Assembly: GCF_937873925.1 (NCBI RefSeq)
Contig: NZ_CALNAT010000029.1
Span: 1 to 7,162, forward strand
DNA: 7,162 nucleotides
Source: an uncultured Proteiniphilum sp.
GTDB lineage: Bacteria > Bacteroidota > Bacteroidia > Bacteroidales > Dysgonomonadaceae
Reading direction: 5' to 3'
The translations under genes were made by a program, and so were the position numbers. Under the pieces are notes generated by a model that had not been told where the DNA came from, searched no databases, and saw only the letters and a list, made by a program, of their open reading frames with translations. Numbering within the stretch: the first letter of the stretch is position 1; each line of letters begins with the position of its first letter. Shown one piece after another: positions 1 to 6,320 of this stretch.

Positions 1-71
1 TTTTACTGGACTACCTATCCGTCTTTTCCAAGTTTAAACATAGGAACTAATTTTTTTTAAGTACATTCTTA
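1..71. other. Edge region downstream of the operon, no gene seen
   Basis: This short AT-rich stretch follows the stop codon of the last operon gene in its direction of transcription. I see no coding frame, no convincing GC-rich hairpin and no recognisable repeat. The operon's terminator, if it has one, is either weak or lies outside the window. Confidence 0.4.
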
Positions 72-1463
72 TTATTTAATACCCACCAACTGAATTTTGA
101 CCAAATCTTCAATTTCCTTTCCTTCGTTTATAAATCTGGCCAATGTATATACGTCATTATTATTCCCCAATGCAATCGAATTTACATAGGTTGGAATAGA
201 ACCGTTCTCATAGAAAATTGGACCTAAATCCTGATATTTCCTTTCAGGGATGTTGTAAGTAACAAGATGCAAATATTCCATCCCTTTCGCGGCACCCATA
301 TTAATTTTGTCGAGTCCGGCTACTCTCTTTCCGTCTTTGTATATCGGCGCACCCGTAAGGTAATAAATCATACCGCTCTTATCGATGCAGAAGCCAAGGT
401 AACCATAACTGAATTGATCGAACATTCCGCTTTCCTTCGACGGTAAAGATGTAATGCGGTCAACAATTTCAACTTTTTTCTCACGCGGATCAAATGTAAA
501 AAGATACCCTGAATTTCCGTGCACGCCATATGCCTTATTTTCAGGACTATACCAGTATATCTTACGCCAGTTATACCCCATACTTCCCGCATCTTTGGGA
601 TCATATTGACCAAAATAATCGAGTCGCAGATCAACTCCGTCCAATTTTCTCAAAGCGGGATCAGAAGGGTTATAATAGAATATGTCTCCGTCGGCAGTAG
701 AATAGTAAACATTCCCGTCACGAGGATCTATGAACATGGAACGACAAATTACCCTGAAATTTTCGGTACCTAGCTGCGTTTCTCCTGCTTTAGATATCGA
801 ACCGAGGTTTTTCAGTTCTCCTTTCTGGATATTATAATCCAAAAACAGCCCTCTTGGCCAAGTCAGTCCGTACAAATGGTCTCGATCTTTATCCATCACC
901 ATTGTAATGATACCCTCCCCTTCCGGTGCTAGGGCGAGACTCTTTATTTCTCCGCTCTTCATATCATAATAAAGAAAATGGCCACCGGGATATAACCTAT
1001 ATTCCTCCGGAGCAACTGTGGGAACATGTTCGGCACCATCTGTCATTTGATAATAACCGAGGTGGGTAGCGAAATACAGTTTCCCGTCTTTTTCATAAAA
1101 TTCAACATGGCTTTTGCCTTGCGCGATATATTTTTGTTGTTTCTCTCCCAATGCTTCTGATAAATCTGCAATAAATTCCGTCTTATCCTCTTTGGGGTCA
1201 TAACGGTAAAATTGTCCTCCGATATCATGCCTAGTGGAGGACAATACATAATATATTTTTCCATCACTTGCTGCCGATATCGCATTATAGGTGTCATGCG
1301 CATCCGGGAACCCGGAAAAGTAAGTTCTGGCAATTAAGGTATCACCGACAATAAAATCATTTGTTTTCTCGACAGAAACGGTTTTCGAATTGTTGTTACA
1401 AGCAATGAGTAACAAAGTTGATAAAAAAGGAATCAAGATTGTTTTTTTCATTTTAAAGTTCAT
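72..1463 (-). CDS. Lipoprotein with seven propeller-like repeats
   Basis: The 463-residue product begins with a basic n-region, a hydrophobic stretch and a lipobox (L19-I20-A21-C22), so it should be lipidated at Cys22 and anchored in the envelope. The start at 1463 is taken; Met5 (ATG at 1451) would give an equally good signal. The mature part shows seven units of one pattern: a 'D/N-G-x-h-Y-Y' strand, then an aromatic 'F-x-Y-D/N-P' strand ending in a charged turn. They begin near residues 67, 126, 194, 249, 308, 363 and 435, as expected of a seven-bladed beta-propeller. Some propellers of this general look are lyases or sugar-acid hydrolases and others only bind ligands; I recognise no catalytic motif, so no activity is assigned. 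It is the last gene of the operon, 16 bp after the ceramidase-like gene. There is no Shine-Dalgarno sequence, only AT-rich leader, as is usual in Bacteroidota. The residues after Cys22 (NNNSK) lack the acidic run associated with surface export of lipoproteins in this phylum. Confidence 0.85.
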   Translation of the reverse strand: MNFKMKKTILIPFLSTLLLIACNNNSKTVSVEKTNDFIVGDTLIARTYFSGFPDAHDTYNAISAASDGKIYYVLSSTRHDIGGQFYRYDPKEDKTEFIADLSEALGEKQQKYIAQGKSHVEFYEKDGKLYFATHLGYYQMTDGAEHVPTVAPEEYRLYPGGHFLYYDMKSGEIKSLALAPEGEGIITMVMDKDRDHLYGLTWPRGLFLDYNIQKGELKNLGSISKAGETQLGTENFRVICRSMFIDPRDGNVYYSTADGDIFYYNPSDPALRKLDGVDLRLDYFGQYDPKDAGSMGYNWRKIYWYSPENKAYGVHGNSGYLFTFDPREKKVEIVDRITSLPSKESGMFDQFSYGYLGFCIDKSGMIYYLTGAPIYKDGKRVAGLDKINMGAAKGMEYLHLVTYNIPERKYQDLGPIFYENGSIPTYVNSIALGNNNDVYTLARFINEGKEIEDLVKIQLVGIK

Positions 1464-1479
1464 TTTTAATTTATATTGG

Positions 1480-2841
1480 TTACATTTTTAATATTTCTGA
1501 AAATCCCGCTAATATCCTAGACTCAATACTTTTATCCCATCTTGCCGGCAGCCCATATACCCGCTGAGCGCCATCACCCTCATATCCCCCTTCTTCGAGA
1601 ATTGTGACTGTTGGGATATATCCCATTACATCATTTGCATAAGACATTACAAAAATTTCATCGCCATACAACTTCTTCAACTGAAGGGCATAGGAAATTA
1701 CCGACTCCCCTCCAAGGACAAACAACTGCTGTTCTCCTATCCGCCAATGTTGAATCGGGAAAGGATAATTATGTCGGAATGATTTATTGGATTCGTATTC
1801 GGCAATCATTCCCCTTGCCCAGCGACCTTCGTAATCGTCCCTAAGAGATATTTCCTGAATTTTTTGCATCGGAAGAGGTGTATCGAATAACAAATTAACC
1901 TCATCGTATGCAACCTGTATATTACTCTTTTGAATTTTCATATCCCCGGAAAGGACACACTCAACTGATACCGCTAATTGTTTTCCATACTGGATGGCTA
2001 AAGGAACAGATCTTCTCGGCAAGGGGTTCTGGTCTGCTCCTGCACCTTGAAAAAAAAGCGCCATTGCCCCCGGATACATTTTTTCCAGTTCTATCTGGGC
2101 AAATCCGGGATAATCTCCTGAAAATTCATTAATAGACAGAGTAGTAGGATGACAAGCGTAGCCAAAGATCACGGCGAGTAGCTTTTTATCCAAATCCTCA
2201 ATCTTAATCACAGGCACAGCGTAATCATTAGGGCCTTTTAACGTTGTGACCGACAACAATTGATTTTCACTGTTATTTCTTCGGTTTACTTGAAATCTGG
2301 AAATTCCATTCCCGGTATATATTCTGGCTGGTTTCAAACCACTCAATGCCTGCTCAACCAATAGCAACAAATTCTTTTTCAATTGTGCTGTATAGATATC
2401 CACTTTTTGCCATTCGGAACGATCCATCGGATAAATATATTTTAAAGCGCGGGCAACCACCGGTCCTGAGTGAGTATGGGAACTACTTATAATAATTTGC
2501 GATTTTTCAAAGTCATATCGCTGCTTCAATATTCCCTTCAATTCATTGGAAAAATCCTGCGGAATCGAAAGGATATCCATTGTTATCAAAAGAGTTTTGA
2601 ATCCTTTCTGGTCCTGGAATACAATCGCTTTTGCCCATAAATCGTGAAGAACACCTTCTGACGGTGTTGTCCGACTGGCATAACCGGCCATCCACATCGG
2701 AAATTCAGGAGTAATCTTTACTTTGCCAACCCCTATTTCCCATATGTCTGCAGATTCCTCCACATTTCCAGAAAATCCGAACGAAGGCAGAATAAACAGT
2801 ACAAGTATAAGACAATGGCGAATTATTCTTTTCTGCAACAT
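1480..2841 (-). CDS. Secreted neutral-ceramidase-like amidohydrolase
   Basis: The 453-residue protein has an N-terminal signal peptide (basic start, hydrophobic segment about residues 11-24) and then a domain resembling the neutral/alkaline non-lysosomal ceramidase N-terminal domain (PF04734). That family contains zinc amidases that cleave the N-acyl bond of ceramide. Visible family motifs are M-A-G-Y-A at 51-55, S-H-T-H-S-G-P at 121-127, N-R-R at 186-188, A-C-H-P-T at 229-233, G-D-Y-P-G at 242-246, G-G-E at 377-379, and G-Y-I-P at 407-410 with G-G-Y-E-G at 418-422. By eye, H122 or H124, H231, E379 and Y408 match the zinc-site residues of Pseudomonas ceramidase. The segment where that enzyme has its serine (GDxSP) reads A-D-Q-N-P at 269-273, so the serine is apparently replaced by Asn272. 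The protein is also shorter than true ceramidases (roughly 650 residues or more) and lacks their C-terminal domain. The substrate may therefore be an N-acyl sugar or another amide. Its start lies 3 bp past the aminotransferase stop with a good ribosome site, suggesting coupled translation. Confidence 0.85.
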   Translation of the reverse strand: MLQKRIIRHCLILVLFILPSFGFSGNVEESADIWEIGVGKVKITPEFPMWMAGYASRTTPSEGVLHDLWAKAIVFQDQKGFKTLLITMDILSIPQDFSNELKGILKQRYDFEKSQIIISSSHTHSGPVVARALKYIYPMDRSEWQKVDIYTAQLKKNLLLLVEQALSGLKPARIYTGNGISRFQVNRRNNSENQLLSVTTLKGPNDYAVPVIKIEDLDKKLLAVIFGYACHPTTLSINEFSGDYPGFAQIELEKMYPGAMALFFQGAGADQNPLPRRSVPLAIQYGKQLAVSVECVLSGDMKIQKSNIQVAYDEVNLLFDTPLPMQKIQEISLRDDYEGRWARGMIAEYESNKSFRHNYPFPIQHWRIGEQQLFVLGGESVISYALQLKKLYGDEIFVMSYANDVMGYIPTVTILEEGGYEGDGAQRVYGLPARWDKSIESRILAGFSEILKM

Positions 2842-2844
2842 GAC

Positions 2845-4215
2845 CTACATTCCTTCTCTTTTAATAATTTTCTCGGCATTCATAGAGATCTTCTCAATCG
2901 CGTTCGCAATGCTATCTAAAGAAGATTTGTCTCCCAACAGCATATTCTGAGTCAACCATATAGATTTTTCGTCACAAATCTTATCATTGACCGGACACTG
3001 GTTATTTTCAAGAAAGTCATTGTAATCAATTTCACTTTTTGAATAAAGCTTTTGGTATAATCTCGATTCAAACGCATTCTTTATAAAAGATTGGGTATGA
3101 AGAGGTGTATATCCCGCAGAGCAGGGAACGCCTTCCGCTTGCAAAGCTTTAAGGAATAAGGATCTTGGCATTCCTTTAAACTTTTGCTTATCATAAATCA
3201 TAGGGAACAAATGAAAGACAGCTTTAGTCGTTTCCATATATAACTTAACGGAAGAAATGCCGGGTATGACATCAATTTTTTTCGCTAAATACATGCCATT
3301 ATCCCATCTTTTATCCGTTTCTGCCCGTAATGTTTTCATCTGGTTCAATCCGATGGCAGCCTGATATTCCGTAAACCTGATTTTAGTGCCGACCATAACC
3401 GCGCCTCCACTAATATTTCCGACTTGTGTACCATAAGGGAATCCCAAATTATGATAAGAATAACAGCGATCCATAAATTCATCGTCGTTACTGACAATGG
3501 CCCCACCTTCTCCGATAGGCATATTTTTTGATGTTTGAAAGCTAAAACAGCCTGCATGTCCGATGGAACCTACCTTTTTCCCTCCTACTTCCGCCAAATG
3601 GGCCTGACAAGCATCCTCAATAACAATTAAGTTATGCTTCCGGGCTATTCTCATTATTCGCTCCATATCCGCCGGAATTCCCAGAATATGTACCAGTAAA
3701 ATTGCTTTGGTCTTTTCTGTAATCTTTTTCTCTATGTTGGTCGGATCAATTTGAAACGTATCCGCGTCAATATCTGCAAAAACAGGTAATGCTCCATTAA
3801 GTAAAATGGCTTGGACAGTCGCAACAAATGTATAGGGAGTTACAATCACCTCATCTCCCGGCCCAATATTCCATTGAGCTAGAGACGTAATTAAAGCATT
3901 GGTGCCATTTACTACTGAGAGACAGCGCTTGGTCCCTATCATGTTGGCCCATTGATCTTCAAACTCAGATGTAACTTTAGAGCGCGACCAAACCCCACTT
4001 CTCAAAATGTTCAAAATACTTTCATCGTAATTGGGGGATTTCCATCTGGGCCAATCGGGCCATAAACCGGTATACGATTTCGGACCGCCAAGGATTGCAG
4101 GTAGTTTTAGACTATCCTTCGATTTAGCAAAAACGTATGAACTATTTATTCCCGAAACAGCCAGTAAGCTTGCTCCTCCCAAAACAGATTTTCTAATAAA
4201 AAATCTCCTATTCAT
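2845..4215 (-). CDS. Tat-exported DegT/DnrJ/EryC1/StrS aminotransferase
   Basis: The 456-residue product belongs to the DegT/DnrJ/EryC1/StrS family of PLP-dependent sugar aminotransferases, which are normally cytoplasmic and convert keto sugars to amino sugars. Family features, numbered from the ATG at 4215, are the cofactor-phosphate region N-G-T-N-A-L (103-108), G-D-E-V-I-V (120-125), the aspartate that holds the PLP ring in I-E-D-A-C-Q-A-H (199-206, Asp201), and the Schiff-base lysine in S-K-N-M-P-I-G-E-G-G (229-238, Lys230). R-F-T-E-Y-Q-A-A-I-G (280-289) and the C-terminal C-P-V and I-W-L segments also fit. All cofactor residues seem intact. The N-terminus reads M-N-R-R-F-F-I-R-K followed by a moderately hydrophobic Gly/Ala-rich segment, a twin-arginine signal. 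That pathway moves folded proteins, so PLP could be loaded before export. A longer frame from a TTG at 4278 would place 21 residues before the signal, so the ATG is preferred. The gene leads the operon and its stop is 3 bp from the next start. The substrate cannot be read from sequence. Confidence 0.88.
   Translation of the reverse strand: MNRRFFIRKSVLGGASLLAVSGINSSYVFAKSKDSLKLPAILGGPKSYTGLWPDWPRWKSPNYDESILNILRSGVWSRSKVTSEFEDQWANMIGTKRCLSVVNGTNALITSLAQWNIGPGDEVIVTPYTFVATVQAILLNGALPVFADIDADTFQIDPTNIEKKITEKTKAILLVHILGIPADMERIMRIARKHNLIVIEDACQAHLAEVGGKKVGSIGHAGCFSFQTSKNMPIGEGGAIVSNDDEFMDRCYSYHNLGFPYGTQVGNISGGAVMVGTKIRFTEYQAAIGLNQMKTLRAETDKRWDNGMYLAKKIDVIPGISSVKLYMETTKAVFHLFPMIYDKQKFKGMPRSLFLKALQAEGVPCSAGYTPLHTQSFIKNAFESRLYQKLYSKSEIDYNDFLENNQCPVNDKICDEKSIWLTQNMLLGDKSSLDSIANAIEKISMNAEKIIKREGM
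2851..2858 (-). promoter_or_regulatory. Ribosome binding site of the ceramidase-like gene
   Basis: On the minus strand the sequence GAGAAGGA ends 9 bases before the ATG at 2841 and lies inside the last codons of the upstream aminotransferase gene. It is the only clear Shine-Dalgarno-like sequence among the operon genes. It supports the chosen start and suggests that ribosomes finishing the first gene re-start on the second. Confidence 0.6.
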
Positions 4216-4237
4216 AGTAAAACTTATAATATCACCA

Positions 4238-4260
4238 CTCTTTTCGATAAACCGAAAGAG
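4238..4260 (-). promoter_or_regulatory. Leader hairpin before the aminotransferase
   Basis: On the minus strand CTCTTTCG and CGAAAAGAG can pair as an 8-bp stem with one bulged A and a loop of about six bases. It sits 22 bases upstream of the ATG at 4215, between the possible promoter and the start codon. It could be an mRNA stability or control element, but it has no U-run and does not look like a terminator. It may also be chance in AT-rich sequence. Confidence 0.3.
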
Positions 4261-4275
4261 TATGCGTTTTATTGA

Positions 4276-4311
4276 CAAACTTTCTCTCAGGTATATCTCC
4301 TATATCAAAAA
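4276..4311 (-). promoter_or_regulatory. Possible Bacteroidota-type promoter of the operon
   Basis: The minus strand has TTTTTG (4306-4311) and, 22 bases further on, AAAGTTTG (4276-4283). These resemble the Bacteroidota -33 (TTTG) and -7 (TAnnTTTG) elements, with one mismatch in the second. Transcription would start near 4268 and give a leader of about 50 bases containing the hairpin, which would exclude the alternative TTG start at 4278. The elements are short and AT-rich, so the call is weak. A second -7-like sequence (CATCTTTG, 4388-4395) lacks a good -33 partner. Confidence 0.25.
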
Positions 4312-4640
4312 GTATATAAATCAGCTAGTTATATGGAAATTATCTTCAATAACATAAGTCTACAGATTGATATTGAATATCTAATTACAAAGATGCAACT
4401 TAACTGTTTCGTTTTAAAATAAATATCGAAATTTTATCCTCAAAAAACGCAGTCATTCATTGTCGCACCTTATTCTTGACAACGGAAAGAGGTGTAAAAT
4501 TACAACATTGAAGGAACCCTTTTCGAATTAGCGGATTTTTATTCAACATTTTGCTTGAATAGTAATTGTATTACGAAACGGCGGTGAGCACGGACCGATT
4601 GAATTTATAACAAAATTATTGAGATAATATTGTAAATCAT
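4312..4640. other. Intergenic stretch between operon and IS remnant
   Basis: This AT-rich stretch of about 330 bases separates the operon's upstream region from the insertion sequence. All frames have frequent stops and I recognise no protein fragment or RNA gene. Small inverted repeats occur, for example ATTCAA (4541-4546) with TTGAAT (4555-4560), but they are of a size expected by chance. It might hold operator sites that cannot be identified by eye. Confidence 0.4.
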
Positions 4641-4658
4641 TGCCGTCCGATAAAAACT
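4641..4658. repeat. Left inverted repeat of the IS4-type element
   Basis: TGCCGTCCGATAAAAACT matches the reverse complement of 5730-5746 (TGTTGTCCGATAAAACT) except for two adjacent C/T differences and one extra A. The shared core GTCCGATAAAA and the position just outside the transposase stop support it as an element end. Confidence 0.7.
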
Positions 4659-5642
4659 AGTTTTGATTATTCGTGACCTCTAACAGGTTTATTATCAAAT
4701 GCAGATAGTTAAACAAGTGTATCCTGCAAAATGACACCAGGTTCGAAAATGCCCAGGGACGTTTCAAACGCTTCTGTATAACCGTAAGTAACAGGTTCAC
4801 GCTCAAAACACAATATATCTGTATTTTTATCGCGTTCTCATTGTCTCTCGGGAAATACTTGAGCGGGAAATTCCCTTTCAACTGTTTGTAGAGTACCTCG
4901 ATTTGCCACCTTATTTTGTATATGGCGGCCATCATGTTGGGGCGCATACCGAACAGGTTGGTCAGGAACTCGAACTTGCGCTTCAACACCCTGTCATAAA
5001 ACACCACTTCCTTCACCGTTATCCCGATGATGGTGTCTTCCGGCACGCCACTGTGAATACATTCATCAATGTAAAGTTCTTCTTCCACCTTGTAAATGGC
5101 ATTGTCCTTGAGGCGTGTCACAAATCCGGCTCCTTTTTCACAAAACAGTTTGAACGCTTTATAATCGTTGGATCCTTGTCAAAGACGTAGATGGTGTTGG
5201 CATCGTGAGTGATCCTCTTTAAGAGTAAATGGTCGCTCGTGGCAGCCGATGAGAACCATATCATCTTTGGTACAAGCTTCATCGACATTGATAACGGTAT
5301 GCACCTTGATCCTCCTTTGCGTTTACCGTCCGAGGGGGGGCAGCCCACGCACTTCAAGATATCTTGGAACAAACTGATGACCGTACTGTCAAAGAACTCG
5401 ATTTGTTTGTTTATTACTTTCTTAAACCGGATGTCCGAGATCACGTGCCCGTACTCCCCGGAGCAAGTCGTGGTACACACCGCAGAAGAGCATGCTGATA
5501 AGGTGATCCTTCGCCGTGAAGCGTTTCACATAATGGTCTGCCTTGTATCGTTTGCTGTTCCGTACAATAATATCCTTGTATTAATCATAGATAATGAGTT
5601 GTCCAAGAACCGATTATCCAAAAAATGTGTGCTCTTGTTCAT
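4657..5642 (-). pseudogene. Broken IS4-family transposase
   Basis: Joining frames across this stretch rebuilds much of a DDE transposase of the IS4 group found in Bacteroidota. The first acidic residue lies in F-F-D-S-T-V, the second in Y-V-F-D-K, and the glutamate in R-W-Q-I-E-V-L-Y-K-Q-L-K. The longest open pieces are 5118-5480 (about 120 codons) and 4657-5121 plus its upstream extension. Lesions seen from the ATG at 5642 are: an apparent two-base CA duplication after the fifth codon; two in-frame TAA stops soon after; a probable deletion near 5500, where 'D-H-L-I-S-M-L-F-C' runs straight into 'Y-H-D-L-L-R'; an extra G near 5457; a base lost near 5308-5312 and one gained near 5274 that cancel; and a base lost near 5173-5177. 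A further in-frame loss of about a dozen codons may lie in 'T-V-K-E-V-V-F-Y-D-R'. Deletion sizes rest on my memory of related proteins. No functional transposase can be made. Confidence 0.8.
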
Positions 5643-5729
5643 TGTAGCCTTGTTTTTGTGGTGGATACAAAGCTACAATTATTAATGCGTTGATCAAAAT
5701 CTAATTTGCCCTCGCACTTCTTTTAAAAA

Positions 5730-5746
5730 AGTTTTATCGGACAACA
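5730..5746. repeat. Right inverted repeat of the IS4-type element
   Basis: AGTTTTATCGGACAACA is the near-complement of 4641-4658, with two substitutions and one missing base. It lies about 90 bases upstream of the transposase start codon at 5642, leaving room for the transposase promoter. Confidence 0.7.
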
Positions 5747-5785
5747 GTGTTTCAGATTGCTAAAAGCACGCTATAGATGCCTCCG

Positions 5786-6125
5786 ATGTTCCATTTTACG
5801 GAGAAACGAATAGAGGTCCATATCTGCATTTGCTTTGTTGTTTACAAGGTTTTAGAAGGAACTTGAACGAACTATCCGAACTATCGGTATAAGGATGAGC
5901 GTGGATAAGGTTCTGGACATCGCGAAGACGATATCGATCCTTAAAATTCGACTGCCGAACGGTGAACTCAACACACAGACACTCTACACAACATCACAGA
6001 AAGAGATCATTAAGCCTCTAATCGAGTTGAAATGGCAAATAGGGTGGCACATTTGTCAAAATCAGGACTACAAGCCCGTTTTGTGGAATGACGGGTACTC
6101 CAATTTAAAAAACAAAAAATATTGA
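5786..6125 (+). pseudogene. C-terminal remnant of an IS1634-like transposase
   Basis: The first segment (frame of ATG 5786) reads M-F-H-F-T-E-K-R-I-E-V-H-I-C-I-C-F and continues to Y-K-V. After one extra base near 5852-5855 the frame continues K-E-L-E-R-T-I-R-T-I-G and on through 'V-L-D-I-A-K-T-I' and 'L-P-N' to 'Q-K-E-I-I-K-P-L-I-E'. The 'R-I-E-x-H-I-x-I-x-F' block followed by 'Y-K-x-x-K-E-L-E-R' and 'I-A-K-T-I' is what I associate with the C-terminal end of IS1634/IS4-type transposases of Bacteroidota. No N-terminal or DDE part is present next to it, and the IS4-type element ends only 40 bases upstream. About 30 codons after the recognisable tail look unrelated and probably represent read-through to the TGA at 6123-6125. 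The fragment cannot encode an active protein. Confidence 0.6.
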
Positions 6126-6227
6126 ACCCCTTTAAAATGTTTCAAATCAGAGTTTGTAAATGTCTAACTGACTGGTGCTTGAAATTTCTTTGTGAAAAAA
6201 GACTTTTTCCCAAGCGGGTTCAATATT
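6118..6227. repeat. Perfect 12-bp inverted repeat, 86 bp apart
   Basis: AATATTGAACCC at 6118-6129 is exactly complementary to GGGTTCAATATT at 6216-6227, enclosing 86 bases without a coding frame. The left copy covers the stop codon of the transposase remnant. It could be a pair of ends of a very small non-autonomous element, one end of the decayed insertion sequence plus a second copy, or a long-range stem. Between the arms lies a minor hairpin (GAAAAA-AGAC-TTTTTC, 6194-6209). Confidence 0.4.
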
Positions 6228-6276
6228 AACATTCAAGTTTCAAAAGTGCGGAAATTGTTAAGAATTCAACTTTTGC

Positions 6277-6299
6277 ATTTATCATGATTATGGATAAAT
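6277..6299 (-). terminator. Weak hairpin after the GH16 gene
   Basis: ATTTATC (6277-6283) and GATAAAT (6293-6299) form a 7-bp stem with a 9-base loop about 21 bases beyond the GH16 stop codon on the minus strand. The stem is AT-rich and no clean U-run follows, so terminator activity is doubtful. Confidence 0.2.
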
Positions 6300-6320
6300 C
6301 TTCAGACTCAACAGCAGCGG

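Larger units (their letters stand above)
4641..5746 (-). mobile_element. Decayed IS4-type insertion sequence
   Basis: The element is bounded by imperfect inverted repeats of about 18 bases and contains one broken transposase gene that nearly fills it. At about 1.1 kb it is shorter than I would expect for an intact element of this kind, consistent with internal deletion. The transposase's TAG stop (4657-4659) overlaps the inner edge of the left repeat. I see no direct target duplication next to the repeats: the left flank ends TAAATCAT and the right begins GTGTTTCA. That fits old age, loss of one flank, or boundaries slightly off. Confidence 0.7.

Noticed and set aside
368..1333. Several open frames of 84-96 codons overlapping the propeller lipoprotein
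   Set aside because: They lie within the lipoprotein gene in other frames, have unlikely residue composition, and the lipoprotein's regular repeats clearly mark the real frame.
4216..4278. Longer aminotransferase start at TTG 4278
   Set aside because: It would add 21 residues ahead of a twin-arginine signal that should be N-terminal, and it overlaps the possible promoter. The ATG at 4215 explains the sequence better.
4031..4357. Plus-strand open frame of 108 codons
   Set aside because: It is mostly antisense to the aminotransferase N-terminus and shows no domain or translation signal.
4541..4560. ATTCAA/TTGAAT inverted repeat as an operator
   Set aside because: Six-base arms at this spacing occur often by chance in AT-rich DNA, and the site is more than 300 bases from the operon start.
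5209..5685. Long open frame of 158 codons on the plus strand
   Set aside because: It lies antisense to the IS4-type transposase remains, whose family motifs are readable on the minus strand, and its own translation resembles nothing coherent.
6193..6210. Short A-run/T-run hairpin as a terminator
   Set aside because: The stem is only six A/T-dominated pairs without a following U-run, so it is likely chance in AT-rich sequence.
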